In this document: piece by piece, positions 17,773 through 25,458 of the stretch | How positions within the stretch are numbered: the first letter of the stretch is position 1 | How the letters are laid out: the number at the start of each line of letters is the position of its first letter | NCBI GenBank assembly: GCA_900549415.1 | Contig: URNX01000008.1 | Coordinates: 26,029-90,028 of the forward strand | DNA from: an uncultured bacterium | GTDB taxonomy: Bacteria; Verrucomicrobiota; Lentisphaeria; Victivallales; UBA1829 | Length of the DNA stretch: 64,000 nucleotides | Direction: 5' to 3' | Position numbers and translations under genes: made by a program | The notes under the pieces: model-generated | Told to the model about the DNA's origin: nothing | The model's input: the letters and a program-made list of their open reading frames with translations, nothing else | The model's database searches: none

Positions 17773-17800
17773 TTGAAAAATTTAAAATACGTGGTAGTGT
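17773..17800 (+). promoter_or_regulatory. weak putative promoter of the exported hypothetical gene
   Basis: TTGAAA (17773-17778) and TAGTGT (17795-17800) at 16 bp in AT-rich sequence, 43 bp before the ATG. The -10 is poor. Confidence 0.3.
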
Positions 17801-17843
17801 ACTAGTAGGATTTGAATAAAAAAATTTTACATAGGAGCTTGAA

Positions 17844-18344
17844 ATGAAAATGAAATTCCGATTCCTGGCCCTGCTTTTCGCCGCGGCGCTCTTCTCCCCC
17901 GCTGCACTTCCCGCCGCGGACCCGAAGCCTGCCCCGCCGAAACCCGCCCCGAAAAAACCGAACCGCGGCGATATCGAACGGAGAATCAGAGCACAATACC
18001 CCTTCAAACAGGCAAAGCCCGGCGACAAGGTCATTTTCCGGATTACCAACGGACGCATTGTGCGCGGCGTCGTCGAAAAGATTCTCCCGAACGGCGTCCG
18101 CATCAAAGATCCCGAATTCAACATCGTTTTTCTCCAGAAACGTGAAACTATCGAACTCGCTTTCCGCGCCACGATGTTCTACAAAGAGGAATACAACAGC
18201 TTCATCAAGGGCGAAGTCGACCACGAAATGAACCCCGTCAAATTTGACGCATCGGGCAACAAACAGAGTGTTGCAAAGCCCGGCGACAAGCGCTTTATCG
18301 CTCCGAAAAAGAAAGCCAAGACAAACTTCAACAAGAAAAACTGA
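17844..18344 (+). CDS. small exported basic protein of unknown function
   Basis: The 166-residue protein has a signal peptide (MKMKFRFLALLFAAALFSPAALPAA) followed by a Pro/Lys-rich linker (DPKPAPPKPAPKKPNRGD) and a compact region around 60-130 (KPGDKVIFRITNGRIVRGVVEKILPNGVRI) that looks like a small SH3-like or Tudor-like barrel. The C-terminus is Lys-rich (APKKKAKTNFNKKN). TAGGAG precedes the ATG. I do not recognise a named family. The HAD gene starts 2 nt after its stop, so they are cotranscribed. Confidence 0.8.
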   Translation: MKMKFRFLALLFAAALFSPAALPAADPKPAPPKPAPKKPNRGDIERRIRAQYPFKQAKPGDKVIFRITNGRIVRGVVEKILPNGVRIKDPEFNIVFLQKRETIELAFRATMFYKEEYNSFIKGEVDHEMNPVKFDASGNKQSVAKPGDKRFIAPKKKAKTNFNKKN

Positions 18345-18346
18345 GG

Positions 18347-19024
18347 ATGATTTCAACCATCCTTTTTGACAATGACGGAGTGCTCGTCGACACCGAACGC
18401 GTGTTCTACGAGTCGAACCGCCACATGCTTGAAGAATTCGGCGTGAAACTGGACGAAACCGAATTCTCCAAGCTGAGTCTCTCCAAAGGAATGAGCCTGG
18501 CGGACATCATTGTTTCGCTGGGCAACTCTCCGGAAACGGCGGAGGAGGCGCGCCGGCGCCGCAATGTCGTCTACGACCGTATGCTGCTCGAACGCGGAGC
18601 ATCCCTGGTCATCCCCCATGTTCCAGAAGTTCTCGCCGGACTGCACCAAACCTGCCGGATCGGGGTTGTAACGTGCTGCCAGAAGATGCACTTCAAAACC
18701 ATTCATGACGCAAGCGGACTGCGCCCGTTTTTCGATTTTGTCGTCGGAGACGGCGATTTTGAGCGGCACAAACCGTACCCGGATCCCTATCTCACCGCGC
18801 TGGAACGAGCGGGAATCTCTCCGGAAGAGGCAATTGCGGTGGAAGATTCGGAACGCGGTGTGCTCTCCGCAATCCGGGCCGGACTCCGCGTCGCGGCTAT
18901 TCCGCGCGGGATCAGCCTGTGCGGCGATTTTTCCGCCGCGACATGGCGTCTGCAGGACATCCGTGAACTGCCTGCACTGCTGGATTCGCTTCAGCCGCGG
19001 AAAGAGAACTCGCAGCCGCAGTAA
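18347..19024 (+). CDS. HAD-superfamily hydrolase (beta-phosphoglucomutase-like)
   Basis: The 225-residue protein shows HAD motif I as LFDNDGVLVDTE, motif II as VVTCC near 108-112, and motifs III/IV as KPYPDPYLTALERAG ... AIAVEDSERGVLSAIRAGLRV. The DND in place of the common DFD keeps both catalytic Asp residues. The helical cap between motifs I and II fits subfamily I phosphatases and phosphomutases (Gph, YqaB, PgmB). Substrate is unknown. It begins 2 nt after the exported hypothetical gene and its last 34 bp overlap the 3' end of queH on the opposite strand. Confidence 0.87.
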   Translation: MISTILFDNDGVLVDTERVFYESNRHMLEEFGVKLDETEFSKLSLSKGMSLADIIVSLGNSPETAEEARRRRNVVYDRMLLERGASLVIPHVPEVLAGLHQTCRIGVVTCCQKMHFKTIHDASGLRPFFDFVVGDGDFERHKPYPDPYLTALERAGISPEEAIAVEDSERGVLSAIRAGLRVAAIPRGISLCGDFSAATWRLQDIRELPALLDSLQPRKENSQPQ

Positions 19025-19518
19025 TTCTGCCGGTAAAGCTCCAGTTCACGGCTCAGCACAAGCGAACGTTTGAATCCATCCTGTTTCTTGAAATTATACG
19101 CCTCGAAATGTGCGTATGGTTCGGCAATGCGGAAAATCAGGTTCGAATTCTTGTGCGGGCTGACCGTGAGAGTCGTTGCGAAATTCATCTCCAGCTCCTC
19201 CGCTTTTTTCGCCGTGCGTCCAAGCGAATATCCGAAACATGCGGCGCAGCGGAGTCCGCGTTCCGGCTGAAGCGCGTAATCCGCGACCTGCGAAACATGC
19301 GTGAGCCATGAGGCATGATCATAATCATCGACAAGCACTTCCAGGTGAAAGGCTTTTGCAAACCTGTACACCGTCTCCAGGCGCTTTTCGAACTCCTCCG
19401 CGGTGTTGATGTTGGAGTTTGAAAAATAGAGCGTCACATCCCGCTCTTCCGCAATGAGGCGTTCAATGCAGCCGGAAGCGCAAGGTGCACAGCAGGTGTG
19501 GAGAAGCAGTTTTTTCAT
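18991..19518 (-). CDS. queH: epoxyqueuosine reductase QueH
   Basis: The 175-residue protein has the QueH (DUF208) signatures: LLLHTCCAPCASG with Cys9-Cys10, and GLRCAACFGYSL with Cys91 and Cys94, which with the first pair ligate the Fe-S cluster. Motifs SNSNI and TLTVSPHKN are also typical. QueH performs the last step of queuosine synthesis, reducing epoxyqueuosine in tRNA, as a non-orthologous replacement of QueG. The start overlaps the LacI gene stop as ATGA. Placement behind a LacI regulator seems incidental. Confidence 0.92.
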   Translation of the reverse strand: MKKLLLHTCCAPCASGCIERLIAEERDVTLYFSNSNINTAEEFEKRLETVYRFAKAFHLEVLVDDYDHASWLTHVSQVADYALQPERGLRCAACFGYSLGRTAKKAEELEMNFATTLTVSPHKNSNLIFRIAEPYAHFEAYNFKKQDGFKRSLVLSRELELYRQNYCGCEFSFRG

Positions 19519-20519
19519 TTTCCGTTTTCTTCCGGAAGTGAAGCGCGCCAGATCGGCGCTGTCGGGATTTCACGCGTCTCCAGCGGCATGCAGTCTTTGA
19601 GGTGCGCAACCATCATATCCGCACAGAGGGAGGCACATTGAGCCGCCATCTGGTCGAAAGTCGTAATCGGAACCGGACAGTATTCGGAAAGCCGGATATT
19701 GTCTCCGCCGGTCAGCAGGAGGTCTTCCGGAATGCGGATTCCGCGTTCCATGCAGCGCATTTCAACGGCAAGCGCGGCCTCGTCATTCGCGCAAATCACA
19801 GCGTCCGGGTTCGAATTCAGCGCGGCATCGGCAAGCGCGGTGACGTCGGAAAGAATCAGATCCTCCCCGAAAAACACCTGCGGGGAAAAGGGCTCTGCTG
19901 CCTCAAGGAAACCGGCGAGGCGCTGGCGGTAGCTGTCGCCGTTGCGCGACATGATTCCGGCGATTCGGCGCGCTCCGCGGTCAATGCAGCTCTGGGTCAG
20001 TATACGGAGAATCTCCTTCTGCTCCGCGTACACCGCCGGATGCGCACCGACCCGGTTGGTCAGGAGCAGATACGGGAACCCGGCCTCTGCAAGCTCGTCC
20101 AGAAACGTATGTTCCTCACGGGCGCCCCAGACAATCAGACCGTCTATTTCATTCCGTTTGAAAAGATTCAGATGTTCTTTCGTTTCGACGAATTCCGCAC
20201 TTCCGAGGAGCGGCAGGGTGCGGTAGCCGCGTGCGAGGAGCTCACGGCAAACAGCAAAAAGAGACTTGGAAAGATTGTCGTCGTCCGTCATCTCGCCGGA
20301 AGCCTTGAGGAAACCGATCACTCCGGCCTGACGCGAAAAGAAGCGCAGGGCGTGAATGCTCGGCTGGTAATCCAGCTTATGGCAGACTTCCAGAACCCGC
20401 TGTCTGGTTTCCTCGCTGATGGGGATGTTCGTTTTGCGTCCGGAAAGAACGCGGGAAACGGTGGAAGGAGAGCATTTCGCAAGCTCTGCAATCCGGCGGA
20501 TGTTGAGCGGTTTATCCAT
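19515..20519 (-). CDS. LacI-family transcriptional regulator
   Basis: The 334-residue protein has the N-terminal LacI helix-turn-helix NIRRIAELAKCSPSTVSRVLSGRK and hinge region, then a periplasmic-binding-like ligand domain with VIGFLKASGE, EIDGLIVWG, PDAVICANDEAALAVEM and LLLTGGDNIRLSEYCP. These proteins respond to sugars or phosphosugars. The ATG overlaps the stop of the small lipoprotein gene (TGATG), and its end overlaps queH by 4 nt. No obvious carbohydrate gene is in the same operon, so the target may be distant. An unusual feature is the position inside an envelope-protein operon. Confidence 0.92.
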   Translation of the reverse strand: MDKPLNIRRIAELAKCSPSTVSRVLSGRKTNIPISEETRQRVLEVCHKLDYQPSIHALRFFSRQAGVIGFLKASGEMTDDDNLSKSLFAVCRELLARGYRTLPLLGSAEFVETKEHLNLFKRNEIDGLIVWGAREEHTFLDELAEAGFPYLLLTNRVGAHPAVYAEQKEILRILTQSCIDRGARRIAGIMSRNGDSYRQRLAGFLEAAEPFSPQVFFGEDLILSDVTALADAALNSNPDAVICANDEAALAVEMRCMERGIRIPEDLLLTGGDNIRLSEYCPVPITTFDQMAAQCASLCADMMVAHLKDCMPLETREIPTAPIWRASLPEENGK

Positions 20520-20710
20520 CAGTTCTGCAGATCGTAAGGATGCGTTTCCCAGCGGGACTGCGCATTGAAGGGTTTGGGATTCACCCCGCGCCGTTCCTGT
20601 TCCGTGGAGAAAAACTCACATCCTGCAAGCAGGAGCATAAGCAGAACGAGCGGAAAGAAAAGGAGTCTGCCCGTATGGACAGACTCCCGAATGTGCATCT
20701 GTTTACGCAT
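20519..20710 (-). CDS. small lipoprotein of unknown function
   Basis: The 63-residue product has a lipoprotein signal peptide ending LMLLLAGC, so Cys31 would be lipidated, leaving a 33-residue mature peptide (CEFFSTEQERRGVNPKPFN...). The ATG at 20710 follows the previous stop as TGAAATG; a second ATG five codons later is also possible. No strong ribosome site is seen, which suggests translational coupling to the 36-residue gene just upstream. I know no homologue. Confidence 0.72.
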   Translation of the reverse strand: MRKQMHIRESVHTGRLLFFPLVLLMLLLAGCEFFSTEQERRGVNPKPFNAQSRWETHPYDLQN

Positions 20711-20711
20711 T

Positions 20712-20822
20712 TCAGAACGGAAGCATTCCGTAGGAGTGCATTTCCAGCACCTGAAAGACGACTGCGGCGACGACCATCACGAGCGTAAGAGCCGCAGTGA
20801 TTGTGAAGATCAGAGAGTTCAT
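20712..20822 (-). CDS. 36-residue single-pass membrane peptide
   Basis: An ATG at 20822 is preceded by AAGGAG at ideal spacing and opens a 36-codon frame, MNSLIFTITAALTLVMVVAAV..., that ends TGA at 20714-20712. About 22 consecutive hydrophobic residues form one transmembrane helix with a short tail (LEMHSYGMLPF). It lies 12 bp after the coiled-coil protein gene and 1 nt before the small lipoprotein gene. Its tight placement and ribosome site argue that it is real although it is very short. Confidence 0.7.
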   Translation of the reverse strand: MNSLIFTITAALTLVMVVAAVVFQVLEMHSYGMLPF

Positions 20823-20834
20823 GATTTGTTCTCC

Positions 20835-22073
20835 TTATTTCTTCGTGCTTGTTGCCATCTTTTCCTTGAGTTTCAGCAGCTCGGCAATGTTTTCCTTCGT
20901 GAAGTAGACACTGTCGCCGACCTTGATTTCGGACTGCATGGAATCTTTGTCAATGCTCGCGACTGCGCAGTTGTCATTGACCTGGACGATAACAGCTTTC
21001 GCGACAAATTCCGGTTCATCGGAAGTCAGATTGCGCGCAACGGTGATCGGGAAGCCCTGAGCGAGAGAGAGATATCTCGTCTTATCGCCTTTCTTGAAGT
21101 GTTCGATAACAGGCATCTTTTCACCGAGGTTAATGACGATGAACGCCCAGCGGTCCTGAACCTTTTCAACGCGTCCTTCAATTCTGGCATAGAGATCCGC
21201 TTCCACCGGCTCAAGCTTGCCGCTGTCCGGATCAAGAAGCCATTTCAGACGCTGAATGTCTTTCTGGAGTTTCGCAATCTCATTGTTTTTCTGACGGATC
21301 TGATTGTCTTTGTTCGAAATCTGACCTTTCAGGCTGCGCTCGTTGTTTCTCATGCGGTTGAGATCGCCACGGGCTTTGTTCAGCTCGTTTTTCTGATTGG
21401 CAACGGCTTTTTCAATCTCCTTCGCGCTTCTCTGAACATCGCCGCGGTTGAAGTTCTTTCCAACGGTTCTGCCGATGCCGGCAAGCGTGTTGGCATAGGC
21501 ATTGTTGGCGCTCTTGGTTTCATCAAGCTTCTTGTCAAAGTTTGCTGCAACCGCACCGGGGTTCGCCTTCAGAGCGTTCATATTGGTATTGATGAGTTTG
21601 TTGGCGCTCTTGACGTAGCTCTGGGCGATGACGTTGTTGCGATCTGCGGTTTTCTGTGCGCCGGCCAGCAGATTCTTCTGTTTGTCGGCACTGGTGGAAA
21701 CATTCTGCAGATCAGAAGCGGAGACATTGACTTCCAGCATGTGACCGGTCTTGCTCAGACTGTCTGCGAGTGCGTTGCGCTGTTCGTTGATCTGTTTTGC
21801 GGCCTTGGTCAGTTCGGGCAGTGCGCGCTTCACTCCGGAGAGATCCGCATTGTCCGGGTTCTTGTGTCCGAGTGCATCCTTGTTCACTTTCGCGGACAGC
21901 TTCATGCCGGAATCTTTTTCCAGCGACTTTGCGGTCTGCGCGATGCTGCTTGACATTTCTTCCCATCCTGCCACCAGCATTTCCCTCTTGTTGAACAAGA
22001 GGAAGGAGAGTGCGACTCCTGCCACGGCGAACACCAGCACCAGAATGTTGACGACTTTGTTGAAAATTCCCAT
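20835..22073 (-). CDS. membrane-anchored coiled-coil protein of unknown function
   Basis: The 412-residue protein begins with a single N-terminal membrane helix (IFNKVVNILVLVFAVAGVALSFLLF), then a long helical region (about 40-280) with heptad-like stretches such as SLKGQISNKDNQIRQKNNEIAKLQKDIQRL, and a C-terminal globular part (about 290-400) of probable beta strands with GRVEKVQDRWAFIVINLGEKMPVIEHF. The last part may sense or scaffold cell-envelope material. A promoter and AAGGAG lie upstream. It heads the operon with the small membrane peptide, lipoprotein, LacI regulator and queH. No named family is recognised. Confidence 0.82.
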   Translation of the reverse strand: MGIFNKVVNILVLVFAVAGVALSFLLFNKREMLVAGWEEMSSSIAQTAKSLEKDSGMKLSAKVNKDALGHKNPDNADLSGVKRALPELTKAAKQINEQRNALADSLSKTGHMLEVNVSASDLQNVSTSADKQKNLLAGAQKTADRNNVIAQSYVKSANKLINTNMNALKANPGAVAANFDKKLDETKSANNAYANTLAGIGRTVGKNFNRGDVQRSAKEIEKAVANQKNELNKARGDLNRMRNNERSLKGQISNKDNQIRQKNNEIAKLQKDIQRLKWLLDPDSGKLEPVEADLYARIEGRVEKVQDRWAFIVINLGEKMPVIEHFKKGDKTRYLSLAQGFPITVARNLTSDEPEFVAKAVIVQVNDNCAVASIDKDSMQSEIKVGDSVYFTKENIAELLKLKEKMATSTKK

Positions 22074-22090
22074 CTTTTGCTCCTTGCTAT

Positions 22091-22118
22091 ATTATATGCT
22101 TCTTTTCTGTATTCGCAA
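22091..22118 (-). promoter_or_regulatory. promoter of the coiled-coil envelope operon
   Basis: Minus-strand TTGCGA (22118-22113), 16-bp spacer and a perfect TATAAT (22096-22091). The predicted start is about 10 nt ahead of the ATG, with AAGGAG lying between. Confidence 0.65.
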
Positions 22119-22197
22119 CACTTGTAAACTTACTATGAATAACCTGTTATGTCAAATCGTTTTCCGAAATATTTTCAGAGTTTTTTTGCTTTTTTTC

Positions 22198-22226
22198 TTG
22201 ATTTTGCCGTTTGACAACGCTATTTT
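22198..22226 (+). promoter_or_regulatory. putative promoter of the MBL-fold gene
   Basis: TTGATT (22198-22203), 17-bp spacer and TATTTT (22221-22226), 24 bp before an ATG with CAGGAGG. Confidence 0.5.
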
Positions 22227-22250
22227 CCCGAAAAACAGGAGGATTTCTCA

Positions 22251-22862
22251 ATGTTTCAGACCTTCCAAATTCCCGTCGGAGGCTTTGATTCCAACTTTTC
22301 ATACCTTCTCGTCTGCGGTTCCGATGCCCTGATCATCGATCCCTGCGGCGATGTTTCCGCAATCCGCCGCGCCGTCGAATCGCTCCCGCATGCCCCTGCA
22401 CCACGCTATATTCTGCTGACGCATTCGCACCGTGACCATGTTTCCGGAATCGACGAAGTGCGGAGCTTCTTTCCCGCTCCCGTCTGCATCTCCGCCGCAT
22501 CCGGCTTCCCGTGCGGACGGAAACTGAACGACGGCGAACATCTGCCGCTCGGCACGGGCTTCGTCGAATGTCTCGCAACACCGGGTCACACACCCGATTC
22601 CATGTGTTTCCGCACATCCGATGACTCAGCGCTCTTCACCGGCGACACTCTGTTCATCGGCGACTGCGGGTTCTGCAAAGCGGAACCCATGTTCCGTTCC
22701 ATGCTCCGTCTCCGCGCCCTGCCCGACTCCCTGACCATCTACCCCGGACACGATTACGGTGAACGCCCGAACGACACCCTCGGACATCAAAAGCTGGTCA
22801 ACCGGTATCTGAACGCGCCCGAATTGAACGAATTCCGCGAACGGCTGAAAGATCTCACTTGA
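22251..22862 (+). CDS. MBL-fold metallo-hydrolase (glyoxalase II-like)
   Basis: The 203-residue protein has the metallo-beta-lactamase metal motif THSHRDHVSG (His58, His60, Asp62, His63), then TPGHTPDSMCF, FTGDTLFIGDCG and IYPGHDYG, which supply the remaining ligands of a dinuclear site. Size and motifs match the glyoxalase II/YcbL-like group of cytoplasmic thioesterases. The preceding CAGGAGG gives a good start. Its 3' end overlaps the marC end by 8 bp in convergent orientation. Specific substrate is unknown. Confidence 0.88.
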   Translation: MFQTFQIPVGGFDSNFSYLLVCGSDALIIDPCGDVSAIRRAVESLPHAPAPRYILLTHSHRDHVSGIDEVRSFFPAPVCISAASGFPCGRKLNDGEHLPLGTGFVECLATPGHTPDSMCFRTSDDSALFTGDTLFIGDCGFCKAEPMFRSMLRLRALPDSLTIYPGHDYGERPNDTLGHQKLVNRYLNAPELNEFRERLKDLT

Positions 22863-23469
22863 ACAGGATGTTGCGCATTCCGTCGAAAATCATCTGTGCG
22901 GCAATGGCGGAAAGGAAGAGCCCGGAAACCTTGCTGACGATCGTGATCCCCTTCTTCCCGAGCATCCGCTCGAACCAGGAACCGAGCAGCAGAATGACGG
23001 TCAGGACGAAAATTGCAATCAGGAGCGCGGAAAGATTCGCAAACATCCGCGCATTCTCGTTCCCCGCGACGATCAGCGCCGCAGTCGTGCCGGGTCCGAC
23101 CGTAATCGGAATGGCAAGCGGAACCACGGCGATTTCGTCGTAATCCGCACGCGTCTCCTGTCCTTCCGCAACCTTTGCGCTGCCGTTGCCGTTTCCGTTG
23201 CCGCGGACCATCTGGATCGCGCTCAGCATCAGGATGATTCCGCCGCCGATCCGGAACGCATCGATCTTCACGCCGAACAGCATGAAAATGAAGTTTCCGA
23301 AATAGAACCATGCGCATGAAATGACCAGGACGGCAATTCCGGTTTTCAACGCGACTTTCCGCCGTTCTCCGCTTCCCGAATCCTGCGTCATGGCGAGAAA
23401 CGCCGAAAGAAGCGCAAACGGGGTGAGAAGAACAAAAAACTGAAACGCCTGGTTGAAAATCGATGTCAT
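22855..23469 (-). CDS. MarC-family integral membrane protein
   Basis: The start ATG 23469 (MTSIFNQAFQFFVLLTPFALLSAFLAMTQ) is preferred because ACGGAG precedes it at about 5 bp; an in-frame ATG 13 codons upstream has no such site. The product of 204 residues has about six membrane helices and family stretches FRIGGGIILMLSAIQMV and VVPLAIPITVGPGTTAALI. MarC proteins are UPF0056 membrane proteins of unsettled function, once linked to multiple antibiotic resistance without proof. A glycine/asparagine-rich loop (GNGNGNGSAK) after the third helix is somewhat unusual. Confidence 0.87.
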   Translation of the reverse strand: MTSIFNQAFQFFVLLTPFALLSAFLAMTQDSGSGERRKVALKTGIAVLVISCAWFYFGNFIFMLFGVKIDAFRIGGGIILMLSAIQMVRGNGNGNGSAKVAEGQETRADYDEIAVVPLAIPITVGPGTTAALIVAGNENARMFANLSALLIAIFVLTVILLLGSWFERMLGKKGITIVSKVSGLFLSAIAAQMIFDGMRNILFK

Positions 23470-23548
23470 GACAGCTCCGTAAAATGTTTTTTCCAATAAT
23501 CTAGCCATGTTTTCCGGAAAGTCAACTTTTTTTCTGCCGGAAACGGTG

Positions 23549-23554
23549 TATATT
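23549..23554 (+). promoter_or_regulatory. putative -10 element of mnmG promoter
   Basis: TATATT in the context ACGGTGTATATTATC, 41 bp before the TTG start. The -35 region is only a T-run, so this rests on the -10 and on the match with the rnpB and tRNA-Lys promoters. Confidence 0.45.
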
Positions 23555-23595
23555 ATCTGAGAAACTTATCGCCTTATTAATTGGGAGACCTTGCT

Positions 23596-25458
23596 TTGAG
23601 TTCGGAATATTTTGACGTAATCGTGGTGGGCGGCGGTCATGCCGCATGCGAGGCCGCGCTCGCTTCCGCCAGAACCGGCGCGTCCACGCTGATGCTCGCA
23701 ATCAATCTTGACCATATCGCGCAGATGAGCTGCAACCCCGCGGTCGGCGGAATCGCAAAAGGACACGTCGTTCGCGAAATCGACGCCCTCGGCGGCGCCA
23801 TGGGGCGCGTCACCGATGCGGCCGCGCTCCAGTTCCGTCTGCTGAACCTCGGAAAAGGTCCCGCCGTCTGGTCCCCCCGCGCCCAGTGCGACAAAGTCTG
23901 TTACCAGAAGGCGATGAAACGCGAAGTCGAGCTTCAGCCCAACCTCTGCATCCGTCAGGGAACCGCCTGCTCCTTCATTCTCGAAAACGGCAATGTCGCA
24001 GGCGTCGTCAGTCAGCTCGGCGAAGAGTTCCGCTCCAAAGCCGTGGTTCTCGCCACCGGAACCTTCCTGCACGGGAAAATGCACTACGGTCTCCAGAACA
24101 TGCCCGGCGGACGCGCCGGCGACCCGCCCTCCGTTGAACTTGCCGCGGCTCTGAAAGACCAGCTTCATCTGCATGTCGGACGTCTTAAAACCGGAACGCC
24201 GCCGCGCATTCTCGGGAAATCCATTGATTTCTCACAGATGGGCATTCAGGGCTCCGATGACGTCGAAGAGCATTTCTCGTTCTTCCCGACCGATTCCGTT
24301 CATCCGCAGGTCGAGCACCGCAATGTCCCCTGCCACCTCGTCTATTCCAATCAGAAAACCGCGCAGATCGTCCGCGACAACCTCGACAAGGCGCCGATGT
24401 ACCGCGGAATCATCGAAGGCGTAGGCGCCCGTTACTGCCCCTCGTTCGAAGACAAAGTGGTCCGTTTCGCGCACCATGAGCGCCATCTGCTCTACATCGA
24501 GCCGGAGGGCGAAAACACCGATGAATATTACATCAACGGCATCTCGACCAGCCTTCCCCCTTACATTCAGATTCAGATGCTCCGCACCCTGCCCGGTCTC
24601 GAACACGTGGAGATCGCCCGCTATGCGTATGCAATCGAATACGATTTTGTCTACCCCGAAGAGCTCTCCCGCTCGCTTGGCGTGAAAAAGTACCCCGGAC
24701 TGTTCCATGCGGGACAGATCAACGGAACCAGCGGCTACGAAGAGGCCGCCGGACAGGGACTCGTCGCCGGACTCAATGCAGCCCGCTTTGCCGCCGGGCT
24801 CGACCCCGTTGAATTCGGACGCGATGAAGCCTACATCGGCGTTATGATCGACGACCTTGTCACAAAAGAGATCGTCGAACCATACCGCCTCTTCACCAGC
24901 CGCGCGGAACACCGGCTCTCCCTGCGTCAGGACAATGCGGATTTCCGCCTCTGCGAAAAAGCCCGCTCGCTCGGTCTGCTCCCCGAAGAAAAGTACCGCG
25001 CATTCAAGGAATATTCCGCGCTCTGCGATACGGTCGAAGCCCGCTGCAAAGCACACCGTGAACACGGACGCTCCCTCTGGGACAACCTCAAAGATCTGCA
25101 GGGAACTTACGACGCCGCAAAACTGCCGTTCGACCTGAACTTAATTGAAATGGACAACTCCGTTCCGCTTCACCGCCGCGTGCTCCGCCAGCTTGCGATC
25201 CGTGCGCATTACGAAGGCTACCTCAAGCGGGAAGAACAGTCGGTAGCCAAACTCAACGCACTCGAAGCGTGGCGCATCCCCGAGGATTTCGACTACGAGT
25301 CCATCAAGGGGCTCCGCAACGAATCGCGCATGAAACTCATCAAAACGCGCCCGACCAGCCTTGCCCAGGCGGGACGCATCGACGGAGTAACGCCGTCCGA
25401 GATCGCGCTTCTTCAGGTTCACCTCATGCGCCGCCGCAAGGAGAACGCTAATGCCTGA
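23596..25458 (+). CDS. mnmG: tRNA uridine-5-carboxymethylaminomethyl(34) synthesis enzyme MnmG
   Basis: The TTG at 23596 is chosen because GGGAG (23583-23587) precedes it with normal spacing; the TTG at 23581 would lie upstream of that site. From there the product is 620 residues, the usual GidA/MnmG length. Motifs are the FAD-binding VIVVGGGHAACEAALASARTG, CNPAVGGIAKGH, LATGTFLHG and the C-terminal helical part that contacts MnmE. With MnmE it modifies the wobble uridine of certain tRNAs. Its 3' end overlaps the permease gene by 8 bp. Confidence 0.95.
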   Translation: MSSEYFDVIVVGGGHAACEAALASARTGASTLMLAINLDHIAQMSCNPAVGGIAKGHVVREIDALGGAMGRVTDAAALQFRLLNLGKGPAVWSPRAQCDKVCYQKAMKREVELQPNLCIRQGTACSFILENGNVAGVVSQLGEEFRSKAVVLATGTFLHGKMHYGLQNMPGGRAGDPPSVELAAALKDQLHLHVGRLKTGTPPRILGKSIDFSQMGIQGSDDVEEHFSFFPTDSVHPQVEHRNVPCHLVYSNQKTAQIVRDNLDKAPMYRGIIEGVGARYCPSFEDKVVRFAHHERHLLYIEPEGENTDEYYINGISTSLPPYIQIQMLRTLPGLEHVEIARYAYAIEYDFVYPEELSRSLGVKKYPGLFHAGQINGTSGYEEAAGQGLVAGLNAARFAAGLDPVEFGRDEAYIGVMIDDLVTKEIVEPYRLFTSRAEHRLSLRQDNADFRLCEKARSLGLLPEEKYRAFKEYSALCDTVEARCKAHREHGRSLWDNLKDLQGTYDAAKLPFDLNLIEMDNSVPLHRRVLRQLAIRAHYEGYLKREEQSVAKLNALEAWRIPEDFDYESIKGLRNESRMKLIKTRPTSLAQAGRIDGVTPSEIALLQVHLMRRRKENANA

